Source: Halomonas sp. (GTDB lineage Bacteria; Pseudomonadota; Gammaproteobacteria; Pseudomonadales; Halomonadaceae). Taken from it: a stretch of 6,384 bases of DNA. The stretch's first letter is position 1, and every line of letters begins with the position of its first letter. The position numbers and the translations under genes are program-made. Below the pieces are notes generated by a model. The model was not told the DNA's origin. It ran no database searches and was given only the letters and a program-made list of their open reading frames with translations. The stretch is from contig PWIZ01000384.1 in the NCBI GenBank assembly GCA_003560175.1, forward strand, positions 1 through 6,384. The letters are read 5' to 3'. Shown here one piece after another: positions 1 through 6,384 of the stretch.

Positions 1-2046
1 CCAGCGCCTGACCAGCGGCCGGCTCGCTTCCGGGTGATTGGCGAGCAGCGCCTCGGCCAGGGGCGCGACCCGTTCCAGCAGGTCGGCGTCGCGCTCCAGA
101 TCGGCGATCTTCATCTGGGCCAGGCCGGTCTGCCGGGTACCCAGCACCTCCCCGGGCCCGCGAAGCTCGAGGTCCTTCTCGGCGATGCGGAAGCCATCGT
201 TGGTCTCGCGCATCACCGCCAGGCGCTGCTTCGAGTTGGCCGACAGCGGCGGATGGTAGAGCAGCACGCAGAAGCTCACCGTGGAGCCACGCCCCACGCG
301 ACCGCGGAGCTGATGCAGCTGGGAAAGTCCGAGCCGCTCAGGATTTTCGATGATCATCAGGCTGGCGTTGGGCACATCGACCCCCACCTCGATCACCGTG
401 GTGGCCACCAGCAGGTCCAGTTCGCCGGCCTTGAAGGCATCCATCACCGCAGCCTTCTCGGCGGCCTTCATACGCCCATGGACCAGGCCGATGGTGAGCT
501 CCGGCAGCGCCTCGGTGAGCTCGTCGCGGGTCGCCTCGGCGGCCTGGCACTCCAGCACCTCGGACTCCTCGATCAGGGTGCAGACCCAGTAGGCCTGCCG
601 TCCCTCGCCGCAGGCGTGGCGAATGCGTTCCACCACCTCGGGACGCCGCTCGTCGGGCATCGCCACCGTTTTAACGGGAGTGCGCCCGGGGGGGAGCTCG
701 TCGATCACCGAGACGTCCAGGTCGGCGTAGGCGCTCATCGCCAGGGTGCGGGGAATGGGGGTAGCGGTCATCACCAGCTGGTGAGGCGTCAGGCCGCCGG
801 CTTCCCCCTTCTCACGTAGCGCCAGCCGCTGGTGCACACCGAAGCGATGCTGTTCGTCGATGATCGCCAACCCCAGACGCTGGAAGTGCACGTCGCCCTG
901 GAACAGGGCGTGGGTGCCTACCACCATGCGTATGCGGCCGTCCTGGATGGCCGCCTTGGTGTCCAGGCGGCCCTTGCCCTTGAGTTTGCCGGAGAGCCAG
1001 CCCACCTCGATGCCGAGGGGTTCGAACCAGGCCCGAAAGGCGCGGTAGTGTTGCTCGGCCAGTATTTCGGTGGGCGCCATCATCGCCGCCTGGCAGTCAC
1101 CGGCGATGGCGGCCAGGGCCGCCATGGCGGCCACCACCGTCTTGCCGGAGCCCACATCGCCCTGCACCAGGCGCAGCATGGGCACCTCCCGGGCGAGGTC
1201 GGCACCGATCTCGTCCAGCACCCGGCGCTGAGCACCGGTCAGCGAGAAGGGCAGCTGGGTCAGGAAGCGCGCCTGAAGACCGCGCCCGGAGGGCAGCGCC
1301 GGGGCGCCATCTTCCTGGATGCGCAGGCGTACCGCCTGGAGACTGAGGCGGTGGGCCAGTAGCTCCTCCAGAGCCAGACGACGGCCGGCCGGATGGCGGC
1401 CGTTGGCCAGCGCCGTGGCGTCCACGTTCGGCGGCGGCTGGTGCAGCACATGCAGGCAGTGATGAAGCTCGGGCAGGCGAAAGCGGGTGCGCAGGTCTTC
1501 GCTGATCCAGTCCGGCAGCATCTCGGGACGCGCCTCGAGGAGCTCCAGGGCCTGTTCGATCAGTGCCCGCAGGCGGGTCTGGTGCAGCCCCTCGGTGGCG
1601 GGGTAGATGGGCGTCAGGTGGTCTTCCACCGGCGGGGCGTCGGCCTTGAGCAGCCGATACTCGGGGTGGTAGATCTCCAGCCCGGTGGCCCCGGCTCGGG
1701 CCTCACCGAAGCCGCGCAGCCAGGTGCCGGGCTGAAACTGCTGCTGCTGGGCCGGCGAGAAGTGGAAGAAGCGCAGGCTGAGCAGGCCGGAGCCGTCGCG
1801 CAGCCGCACCAGCAGGCTGCGACGACGCCCCCGCACCACCTCAGCGGCCACCACCTCGCCCTCCACTACCGCTTCGTGGCCGGCGCGCAGGGTGCCGATG
1901 GGAGTGATGCGGGTGCGGTCCTGGTAGCGCAGCGGCAGATGAAATAGCAGATCGGCCACGCTCTCGATGCGCAGCCGGGCAAGCTTCAGCGCCAGCGCTT
2001 CGCCGACGCCTTTGAGCGACGTGACCGGCGCGTCGAGTGCGTTCAT
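1..2046 (-). CDS. recG: ATP-dependent DNA helicase RecG (3' end cut by window)
   Basis: RecG is a superfamily 2 double-stranded DNA translocase that remodels stalled replication forks and Holliday junctions and limits R-loops in the cytoplasm. I translated 682 codons without a stop; E. coli RecG has 693, so only about ten C-terminal residues lie outside the window. The N-terminal wedge/OB region (about 1-260) carries HLPLRYQDRT and HPEYR. The motor follows: Walker A GDVGSGKT at 296-303, DEQH box at 397-400, TAT motif III at 427-429, GLVHGRM in the second RecA-like lobe, and motif VI QLRGRVGRG at 579-587. The family-typical ELRGPGEVLGTRQTG is near the C-terminus. The ATG at 2046-2044 overlaps the oxyR stop as ATGA, and I see no good Shine-Dalgarno sequence before it, so translation probably depends on ribosomes finishing oxyR. 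All helicase motifs look intact. Identification is very secure. Confidence 0.97.
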   Translation of the reverse strand, partial: MNALDAPVTSLKGVGEALALKLARLRIESVADLLFHLPLRYQDRTRITPIGTLRAGHEAVVEGEVVAAEVVRGRRRSLLVRLRDGSGLLSLRFFHFSPAQQQQFQPGTWLRGFGEARAGATGLEIYHPEYRLLKADAPPVEDHLTPIYPATEGLHQTRLRALIEQALELLEARPEMLPDWISEDLRTRFRLPELHHCLHVLHQPPPNVDATALANGRHPAGRRLALEELLAHRLSLQAVRLRIQEDGAPALPSGRGLQARFLTQLPFSLTGAQRRVLDEIGADLAREVPMLRLVQGDVGSGKTVVAAMAALAAIAGDCQAAMMAPTEILAEQHYRAFRAWFEPLGIEVGWLSGKLKGKGRLDTKAAIQDGRIRMVVGTHALFQGDVHFQRLGLAIIDEQHRFGVHQRLALREKGEAGGLTPHQLVMTATPIPRTLAMSAYADLDVSVIDELPPGRTPVKTVAMPDERRPEVVERIRHACGEGRQAYWVCTLIEESEVLECQAAEATRDELTEALPELTIGLVHGRMKAAEKAAVMDAFKAGELDLLVATTVIEVGVDVPNASLMIIENPERLGLSQLHQLRGRVGRGSTVSFCVLLYHPPLSANSKQRLAVMRETNDGFRIAEKDLELRGPGEVLGTRQTGLAQMKIADLERDADLLERVAPLAEALLANHPEASRPLVRRW

Positions 2047-2963
2047 GTCGTCACGGGTTCGGCCGCGCGGCAGCGGGCAATGGCCTCGGTCACGGCATCG
2101 ATCGCCTTGGGCCGCGGAAAGCTGGCACGCCAGGCAATGGCCACGGTGCGGGCCGGGGCGGGCGGGGCGAAGGGACGGCTGACCAGCAGGCCGCTCTCGT
2201 AGTGGACGGTGCCGATGGCCGAACTCGGCAGCACGGTGATGCCCAGCTTGGAGGCCACCATGTGACGGATGGTTTCCAGTGAGCCCCCCTCGGCGGTGAG
2301 GGTGTTGTTCGGACTGTTGAGTTTCTGACTGATGGCAGGACAGGCCTCCAGGATCTGGTCCCGGAAGCAGTGGCCCTCGCCGAGCAGCAGCAGTCGCTCC
2401 TTGAGCAGCTCCTCCTTGAGGATGACCTCGCGCTCTGCCCAGGGGTGGTCGGCGGGCATCAGTACTTCGAACTCCTCCTCGTACAGGGCCTTGGTGACCA
2501 CATCGGTCTCGGTGAAGGGCAGGGCGATGATGATGGCGTCCAACTCGCCGCTCCTCAACTTGCGGCGCAGGTTGCCGGTAAAGCCCTCCTCGATGTAGAG
2601 CGGCATCTGTGGCGCGCCACGGCGCAGCTCGGGTATCAGGTGCGGGAAGAGGTAGGGGCCGATGGTATAGATGGCGCCGAGGCGCAGGGGACTGGCCAGC
2701 TGGTCCTTGCCGGCATTGGCCAGCTCCTTGATCACGCTGGTCTGTTCCAGTACCCGCTGGGCCTGCTCGACAATCTTCTCGCCCAGCGGCGTGACTTGGA
2801 CGGTGGATTTGGAGCGTTCGAACAGGGCGATGCCCAGCTCCTCCTCAAGCTTCTTGACCGCCACGGAGAGGGTCGGCTGGGAGACGAAGCAGCGCTCGGC
2901 GGCGCGTCCGAAATGGCGCTCCTGAGCCAGTGTCACGATGTAGCGGAGTTCTGTTAGAGTCAT
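2043..2963 (-). CDS. oxyR: Hydrogen peroxide-sensing LysR-type regulator OxyR
   Basis: OxyR is a tetrameric LysR-type regulator that is activated when peroxide oxidises a cysteine pair, and it then induces catalase, peroxiredoxin and related defence genes. The product is 306 residues, close to the E. coli length. The N-terminal winged helix-turn-helix spans about 1-60, with FGRAAERCFVSQPTLSVAV as the recognition region. The C-terminal regulatory domain holds GHCFRDQ, placing Cys199 and Cys208 at exactly the E. coli positions of the sensing disulfide, with His198, Arg201 and Asp202 also kept. The ATG at 2963-2961 was chosen because it gives the family's usual MTLTELRY start and has AAGG eight bases upstream. 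The reading frame stays open to an ATG at 3182, but that extension would enter the divergent gene and resembles no OxyR. It is followed directly by recG, an arrangement known from Pseudomonas. Confidence 0.97.
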   Translation of the reverse strand: MTLTELRYIVTLAQERHFGRAAERCFVSQPTLSVAVKKLEEELGIALFERSKSTVQVTPLGEKIVEQAQRVLEQTSVIKELANAGKDQLASPLRLGAIYTIGPYLFPHLIPELRRGAPQMPLYIEEGFTGNLRRKLRSGELDAIIIALPFTETDVVTKALYEEEFEVLMPADHPWAEREVILKEELLKERLLLLGEGHCFRDQILEACPAISQKLNSPNNTLTAEGGSLETIRHMVASKLGITVLPSSAIGTVHYESGLLVSRPFAPPAPARTVAIAWRASFPRPKAIDAVTEAIARCRAAEPVTT

Positions 2964-2971
2964 TCTGGTTG

Positions 2972-2975
2972 CCTT
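2972..2975 (-). promoter_or_regulatory. Ribosome binding site of oxyR
   Basis: AAGG on the minus strand lies eight bases before the ATG at 2963. It supports this start over the longer in-frame one at 3182. Confidence 0.5.
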
Positions 2976-2987
2976 ACAGGCATCCTC

Positions 2988-3016
2988 TTGAAATTCCAAT
3001 AGGGACTTTTTATCAG
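2988..3016 (+). promoter_or_regulatory. Candidate promoter of the divergent SDR gene
   Basis: TTGAAA (2988-2993, 5 of 6 to TTGACA) and TATCAG (3011-3016, 4 of 6 to TATAAT) are spaced by 17 bp on the plus strand. The predicted start near 3023 would leave only about 7-8 nt before the GTG at 3031, which is an unusually short leader, so either the promoter call or its exact use is uncertain. Confidence 0.3.
2999..3013. promoter_or_regulatory. Possible OxyR half-operator in oxyR/SDR spacer
   Basis: The sequence ATAG-N7-TTAT at 2999-3013 matches seven of the eight fixed bases of one ATAG-N7-CTAT element of the known OxyR operator. It also contains the general LysR-type T-N11-A pattern (T at 3000, A at 3012). 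It covers the -10 of the candidate oxyR promoter, where a bound regulator could repress its own gene. The second ATAG/CTAT element expected about 7 bp away is not recognisable on either side, so this is a weak inference. Confidence 0.3.
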
Positions 3017-3035
3017 GGGGCAGGGAAAAGGTGAA
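3007..3035 (-). promoter_or_regulatory. Candidate oxyR promoter with extended -10
   Basis: On the minus strand, TTCACC (3035-3030, 4 of 6 matches to TTGACA) is separated by 17 bp from TAAAAA (3012-3007, 4 of 6 to TATAAT). The hexamer is preceded by TGA, as in an extended -10 element. Transcription would begin near position 3000, giving a leader of about 37 nt before the oxyR ATG. This was found by eye, and the -35 overlaps the start of the divergent gene. The -10 also overlaps the candidate promoter on the other strand. Confidence 0.4.
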
Positions 3036-3903
3036 GAGAACAACGCTTATTCTGGGCTGTGGGGATATCGGAGTTGGGCTTGGCCAGCGGCTGAAGGCGG
3101 CCGGCCAGCGGGTGGTGGGCGTGCGCCGCAACGCGTCGGCGTTGGCCGGCAGCGGCCTGGAGGCTGCCGGCGCGGACCTCACCGATCCCGCCAGCCTGGC
3201 CGCTCTGCCGGACGCCGACGTGCTGGTCTACGTGGCCAGCGCCGACCGCTTCGAGGAGGAGGCCTACCGCGCCGCCTACCCCGAGGGGCTCAAGGCGGTG
3301 CTGGCCGAGTTCGGCGCGCGCAAGCGGTCGCCGAAGCGGGTTTTCTTCGTCTCCTCCACCAGCGTCTATCCCCAGCAGGCCGGTGAAGAGGTCGACGAGG
3401 CGAGCCCCGCCGAACCCACCGGCTTCGCCGGGGCGCTAATGCGCGAGGCCGAGCAGGCGCTGCTCGGCCATGAGCTTCCCGGCACCGCCGTGCGCTTCTC
3501 GGGCATCTACGGTCCCGGCCGCGACCGCCTGATCCGCCAGGTCAGCGAGGGCCGCATCGCCCCGGCCAGCCCCGCCATGTACACCAACCGTATCCATCGC
3601 GACGACTGTGCCGGGGTTTTGGCTCACCTGATCGAGCGTACCCTGGCCGGTGAGGCGGTGGACGACCTCTATCTGGCCAGCGACTGCGAGCCGGCGCCGC
3701 TCCACGAGGTGATGAGCTGGCTGGCCCAGCAGCTCAAGGTGGAGGCCACCGAGACCATCCAGTCGCCGCTGCGCCGCCGTGCCAGCAAGCGCTGCTGCAA
3801 TGCCCGACTGCTGGCCAGCGGCTACCAGTTCCTCTACCCCAGCTACCGCGACGGTTATTCCCAGGTGCTCAGGGAGGGCGGCTTCCTGCCTGCAAAGGCC
3901 TGA
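3031..3903 (+). CDS. Atypical SDR-family NAD(P)-binding protein, YeeZ-like
   Basis: This 290-residue cytoplasmic protein resembles E. coli YeeZ and the atypical short-chain dehydrogenase/reductases annotated as NAD-dependent epimerases. The substrate is unknown. The Rossmann dinucleotide motif GCGDIG is at residues 9-14, followed by VVGVRR at the end of the second strand. The strand VFFVSSTSVYPQ (104-115) carries the upstream Ser/Thr. The usual Tyr-x3-Lys catalytic motif is missing: where extended SDRs have YGxSKxxAE this protein has AGALMREAE (133-141). FSGIYGPGR (156-164) and NRIHRDD (186-192) are typical of extended-SDR relatives, and the tail keeps a degenerate CCNARLLASGY. GTG at 3031 is chosen because it puts the glycine motif at the normal distance from the N-terminus; AGGG five bases upstream is a modest ribosome site. 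It diverges from oxyR. The family is secure, the function is not. Confidence 0.9.
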   Translation: MKRTTLILGCGDIGVGLGQRLKAAGQRVVGVRRNASALAGSGLEAAGADLTDPASLAALPDADVLVYVASADRFEEEAYRAAYPEGLKAVLAEFGARKRSPKRVFFVSSTSVYPQQAGEEVDEASPAEPTGFAGALMREAEQALLGHELPGTAVRFSGIYGPGRDRLIRQVSEGRIAPASPAMYTNRIHRDDCAGVLAHLIERTLAGEAVDDLYLASDCEPAPLHEVMSWLAQQLKVEATETIQSPLRRRASKRCCNARLLASGYQFLYPSYRDGYSQVLREGGFLPAKA

Positions 3904-3936
3904 CCGCCACGGGCTGATCTTTCGCCATATCGCTGA

Positions 3937-4440
3937 TCAGAGCGGGAAGCGATACCCCAGCGTCAGGGTCTCGAAGCCATCATTCGGACGCTTGATCCCG
4001 GCGTTGGAGTAGTGGGTCAGTGCCAGGGAGAGCTCGCCGGCGGCCCAGGGCAGCCCCACTGCCAGGCGGTCCTCGAACTGGAAGGCAGTGGAGAGGTTGC
4101 GTGCCTCCACTCGGGTCTTGAGGAAGAGGGCCGCACCGATGCCGCCCTCCAGGAAGAGGCCGCGCTCGCCGGCGAAGGTCCAGCGCAGCGCTGGGGCCAG
4201 GGTCAGGGCGGCGTTGCCGTCCACCTCTTCACTCGATAGCAGCAGCAGGCCGCCACCCAGGCGCAGCGAAAGCTGCTCACGAACCGCCTCCAGAGGAAGC
4301 TGCCGATCTAGCTCCACCTTGACAGCCGCGGTGGATTCGCCGGTGACACCAGCGGAGAGCACCAGGTCGGCGGCGGCCGGTGACCCGGCAAGAACGAGGC
4401 TGGCGAGAAGGGCGGCGGCCCGGAAGATATGACGCGACAT
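3937..4440 (-). CDS. pagL: Lipid A 3-O-deacylase PagL (outer-membrane acyloxyacyl hydrolase family)
   Basis: PagL removes the ester-linked 3-hydroxyacyl chain from position 3 of lipid A in the outer membrane, which alters lipopolysaccharide packing and immune recognition. The product is 167 residues. Residues 1-24 look like a signal peptide: Arg near the start, a hydrophobic core AALLASLVLAG, and an Ala-Ala-Ala site before Asp25. The mature part of about 143 residues fits the small eight-stranded PagL barrel. The catalytic set is visible in LTHYSNAGIKRPNDGFE: His143, Ser145 and Glu157 with Asn146 as the likely oxyanion residue. Their spacing (2, then 12) equals that of the Pseudomonas aeruginosa His126/Ser128/Glu140 triad. 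The start ATG has GGGAG six bases upstream. It is the last gene of the minus-strand cluster, 27 bp after thpR, with no separate promoter evident. Confidence 0.88.
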   Translation of the reverse strand: MSRHIFRAAALLASLVLAGSPAAADLVLSAGVTGESTAAVKVELDRQLPLEAVREQLSLRLGGGLLLLSSEEVDGNAALTLAPALRWTFAGERGLFLEGGIGAALFLKTRVEARNLSTAFQFEDRLAVGLPWAAGELSLALTHYSNAGIKRPNDGFETLTLGYRFPL

Positions 4441-4467
4441 TCCCTGCTCCCGCGTGTCGTGGGTGGC

Positions 4468-4983
4468 TCAGCTCGCGATGGAGCGAGACAGGCTGGAATA
4501 GCGGCTACCCCGGTGATCCGTTATCGACTGTATCAGCTCGAGTCGATTATAGCGCCAGACAAGGTTCGGCATCGGCAACTCGGCCGCTTCGAGCCGCTCG
4601 GCTCGGCGCAGCAGAGTGACGTGGGGCACGTAGCGCGAAGGGCGCCCGGTGATACCGAAACTCTTCAGCGCATCCCAGAGCCGCCCCTGCAAGGCGCTGA
4701 GCGCCGTGTCGGGCGTCTGTCTGCCCACCCAGACGATGCCCGGGCGCCGGAAGTGGCCCCAGGCGTCCAGCCGCCACTCCCCGGGCGGCACCGCCAGTCG
4801 GTTCACCCAGTCCACCAGTTCGGTGGCCTGCACATCGCTCACCTCGCCAAGGAAGGCCAGGGTCAGGTGCAGGCTCTCGTCCGGCGTGCGCCGCCCGCCG
4901 CAGCTGGCCTGGGCGGCGTCGGCTAGTTCACCGAGCCGTTCGCGCAGCTCCGGGGGCGGCACCAGCGCCAGAAAGAGCCTCAT
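4468..4983 (-). CDS. thpR: RNA 2',3'-cyclic phosphodiesterase (2H/LigT family)
   Basis: This is a 171-residue member of the 2H phosphoesterase superfamily, homologous to E. coli ThpR (formerly called LigT, the 2'-5' RNA ligase). Such enzymes open RNA 2',3'-cyclic phosphates and in vitro can also join or split 2'-5' linkages; the cellular RNA target is not established. Both defining H-x-T-x motifs are present: HLTL at 39-42 and HVTL at 121-124. They lie in the two halves of the pseudo-symmetric fold, with the family-typical MRLFLALVPP start and LAFLGEV after the first motif. The ATG lies only 7 bp after the ridA stop, and its AGG ribosome site sits in the end of ridA, so translation is probably coupled to ridA. 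The length is normal for the family. Confidence 0.93.
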   Translation of the reverse strand: MRLFLALVPPPELRERLGELADAAQASCGGRRTPDESLHLTLAFLGEVSDVQATELVDWVNRLAVPPGEWRLDAWGHFRRPGIVWVGRQTPDTALSALQGRLWDALKSFGITGRPSRYVPHVTLLRRAERLEAAELPMPNLVWRYNRLELIQSITDHRGSRYSSLSRSIAS

Positions 4984-4990
4984 GGGCCTG

Positions 4991-5380
4991 TCAGTCGCCG
5001 ATGACCATCACGGCTTCCGCCTCGAACTGAGCGCCCTTGGGCAGCGCCTTGACGCCCACTGCGGCGCGGGCCGGGTAGGGCTTGTCGAAGACCTCCTCCA
5101 TCACCTTGTTGACGATGGCGAAGTTACCCAGGTCGACCAGATAGAGGTTGAGCTTGACGATCTCGCCCAGGGAGCCGGCGGCCTCTTCGCAGACGGCCTT
5201 GAGGTTGGTGAAGACTTGGCGGGCCTGGGCCTCGAAGTCATCGGAGACCAGTTCCATGGTGGCCGGGTCCAGGGGGATCTGGCCGGAGAGGTAGACGGTG
5301 TTGCCGGCCTTGATGGCCTGGGAGTAGGGGCCGATGGCGGCGGGCGCCTTGTCGGTGTTGATCACGGCCTTGTTGCTCAT
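4991..5380 (-). CDS. ridA: 2-iminobutanoate/2-iminopropanoate deaminase RidA
   Basis: RidA hydrolyses the reactive enamine/imine products of PLP-dependent serine/threonine dehydratases, protecting other PLP enzymes from damage. It works in the cytoplasm as a homotrimer with active sites between subunits. The 129-residue product has the family start [11 protein letters not shown], the SGQIPLDP strand, and the active-site Arg105 in PYPARAAV, the same position as in E. coli, with Glu120 also conserved. Cys107 of E. coli RidA is Ala here. A clear GGAG lies six bases before the ATG at 5380. It follows spoT by 89 bp, as in Pseudomonas, and precedes thpR by 7 bp. The family is certain; the archetypal RidA subfamily is well supported by Arg105 and the overall similarity. 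Confidence 0.95.
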   Translation of the reverse strand: MSNKAVINTDKAPAAIGPYSQAIKAGNTVYLSGQIPLDPATMELVSDDFEAQARQVFTNLKAVCEEAAGSLGEIVKLNLYLVDLGNFAIVNKVMEEVFDKPYPARAAVGVKALPKGAQFEAEAVMVIGD

Positions 5381-5386
5381 GGTGTG

Positions 5387-5390
5387 CTCC
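5387..5390 (-). promoter_or_regulatory. Ribosome binding site of ridA
   Basis: GGAG on the minus strand lies six bases before the ridA ATG. It shows that ridA has its own initiation signal and does not depend on coupling to spoT. I found no convincing ridA promoter in the spacer, although the short AT-rich CATTAT near 5415-5420 could be part of one. Confidence 0.6.
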
Positions 5391-5414
5391 GTTGGACAGG
5401 TTGCTGTTGTGGAT

Positions 5415-5457
5415 AATGAAACGCGGCCCGGCCACCCCTGCGGGGCGCTGCCGGGCC
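5415..5457 (-). terminator. GC-rich hairpin after spoT, likely terminator or attenuator
   Basis: The inverted repeat GGCCCGGC (5425-5432) and GCCGGGCC (5450-5457) forms a perfect 8-bp GC stem. Inside the 17-nt loop a second small stem, CCCC/GGGG (5435-5438 and 5442-5445), can pair around TGC. In the spoT direction the stem is followed by GCGTTTCATT, a short and impure T run. The position, 13 bases past the spoT stop, fits an intrinsic terminator, but the poor T tract could allow read-through into ridA. Confidence 0.5.
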
Positions 5458-5469
5458 GGCCGGAGAAGC

Positions 5470-6384
5470 TCAGTTGCCGAGTCGGGTGATGCGTTCGACA
5501 TGGGGCAGGTTGCGCAGTCGCTTGATGATGCGCGCCAGGTGGACGCGATTGCGCACCGACAGGGTCAGGTTCACGGTGACCAGGCGGGCATCACGCTCCT
5601 CGATGCCGATGCGTTCGATGTTGGCCTCGGCATCGGTCACCAGGCCGGCCAGTTCGGCCACCAGGCCGCGACGGCTCTCCACCTCCAGGCGCAGCGCCAC
5701 CGGGAAATCCTCGGCGATGTCTTCGGACCACTCGAGGGCGAACAGCTTGTCCGGGTCATTCCTGAGCTCGCCCAGATTACGGCACTCGGTGCGGTGCACC
5801 ACGATCCCCTTGCCCACCGAGAGATGGCCGATGACTGGGTCGCCCGGTAGCGGATGACAGCAGCGGGCGAACTTGATCACCATGCCTTCGTCGCCACTGA
5901 TCAGGATGGGACCATGGGCGCGCGATGCGTCTTTGCCTGCGGGCGATTCGCCATGCTGCAGGTCGAGCAGACGGCGACCCACCACGTGGGCGATCCGAGT
6001 GCCCAGGCCAATGGACTCCAGGAGGGCTTCGACGTTTTTCAGGTCGAGCTCGGCCAGCAGACTGGCCAGCGGCCCATCGGGCAGCTCCTCCAGGCTGGTC
6101 TCGAACTGGGCCAGCGACTTGTTGAGCAGTCGCCGACCGAGCTGCACCGCTTCGGTATGCTTCTGGTGCTTGAGCGCATGGCGAATCGCCGAGCGGGCCT
6201 TGGCAGTAGCCACGAAGTTGAGCCAGGCCAGGTTGGGCCTTGCCCCGGGGGCGGTAATGATATCCAGGGTCTGGCCGCTTTCCAGGCGAGTGGAGAGCGG
6301 GGCCAGGTGGCGGTCGATGCGACAGGCGATGGTGCCGTTGCCGATATCGGTATGTACCGCATAGGCGAAGTCGATCACCGTGGC
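5470..6384 (-). CDS. spoT: Bifunctional (p)ppGpp synthase/hydrolase SpoT, C-terminal part
   Basis: SpoT makes and, mainly, degrades the alarmone (p)ppGpp in response to starvation. Only the C-terminal 304 residues are in the window; E. coli SpoT is about 700, so the hydrolase and synthetase domains lie beyond the right edge. The visible part starts inside the TGS domain ([12 protein letters not shown] at 5-16, [15 protein letters not shown] at 36-50). A helical region follows with [20 protein letters not shown]. Next is the conserved-cysteine/zinc-finger-like domain, [17 protein letters not shown] at 171-187 with Cys175, Cys176, His177, His197 and Cys201. A C-terminal ACT domain occupies about 228-304, ending [10 protein letters not shown]. 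The frame is open through the window edge; a GTG at 6378 is internal to the TGS domain and not the start. Similarity to SpoT is stronger than to RelA, and ridA downstream agrees with this. Confidence 0.96.
   Translation of the reverse strand, partial: ATVIDFAYAVHTDIGNGTIACRIDRHLAPLSTRLESGQTLDIITAPGARPNLAWLNFVATAKARSAIRHALKHQKHTEAVQLGRRLLNKSLAQFETSLEELPDGPLASLLAELDLKNVEALLESIGLGTRIAHVVGRRLLDLQHGESPAGKDASRAHGPILISGDEGMVIKFARCCHPLPGDPVIGHLSVGKGIVVHRTECRNLGELRNDPDKLFALEWSEDIAEDFPVALRLEVESRRGLVAELAGLVTDAEANIERIGIEERDARLVTVNLTLSVRNRVHLARIIKRLRNLPHVERITRLGN

Noticed and set aside
34..1947. Long plus-strand open frames of 176-261 codons (34-819, 832-1362, 1393-1947)
   Set aside because: They lie opposite recG, whose helicase motifs are all intact. 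Their products are rich in Gly, His, Gln and Arg without recognisable domains, as expected for the antisense of a GC-rich gene.
2370..2957. Plus-strand open frame of 195 codons opposite oxyR
   Set aside because: oxyR is unmistakable on the other strand, with both sensing cysteines. The antisense product is low in complexity and has no domain.
2964..3182. N-terminal extension of OxyR by 73 residues from an ATG at 3182
   Set aside because: The extra stretch is antisense to the SDR gene, has no similarity to OxyR, and the ATG at 2963 gives the standard family N-terminus with a ribosome site.
3914..3940. Possible bidirectional terminator between the convergent SDR and pagL genes
   Set aside because: CTGATC and GATCAG can pair, but the stem is only 6 bp, the loop is 15 nt and neither side has a T run. 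It also arises partly because GATC is itself a palindrome.
4649..5416. Plus-strand open frame of 255 codons across thpR and ridA
   Set aside because: It crosses two well-identified minus-strand genes and the gap between them, and its product has no recognisable motif.
5470..6378. A separate 302-residue protein starting at the GTG at 6378
   Set aside because: The frame continues upstream to the window edge and the GTG falls inside the conserved TGS domain, so this is the C-terminal part of a longer SpoT.

Overview
The window is GC-rich chromosomal DNA from a gammaproteobacterium. The protein sequences (E. coli-like RecG, OxyR and SpoT, and a PagL resembling the Pseudomonas enzyme) and the gene order spoT-ridA near oxyR-recG, which is known from Pseudomonas, suggest a pseudomonad or a Halomonas-like member of the group. 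The genus is an inference and cannot be fixed from this sequence alone. Almost every base is assigned to seven protein genes. I see no RNA gene, mobile element, CRISPR array or prophage.

Left part, minus strand (1-2963): oxyR (peroxide-sensing LysR regulator) is followed by recG (branched-DNA helicase). The genes overlap as ATGA, so they form a translationally coupled pair. recG runs off the left edge and lacks only about ten codons.

Middle, plus strand (3031-3903): an atypical short-chain dehydrogenase/reductase of the YeeZ type is transcribed divergently from oxyR. The 67-bp spacer holds candidate promoters facing both ways and a sequence resembling half of an OxyR site, so OxyR could control itself and this neighbour. 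The gene then converges on the next minus-strand block with a 33-bp gap and no clear terminator.

Right part, minus strand (3937-6384): spoT (5' part cut off by the window), ridA, thpR and pagL follow in that transcription order with gaps of 89, 7 and 27 bp. They cover (p)ppGpp metabolism, removal of reactive enamine/imine intermediates, a 2H-family RNA phosphodiesterase and an outer-membrane lipid A 3-O-deacylase. A strong GC-rich hairpin separates spoT from ridA and may end or attenuate spoT transcription.

Nothing here amounts to a clearly new biological system. The points most worth a second look are the oxyR/SDR divergent control region, pagL placed at the end of a spoT-ridA-thpR cluster, the loss of the usual catalytic motif in the SDR, and the spoT-ridA hairpin.
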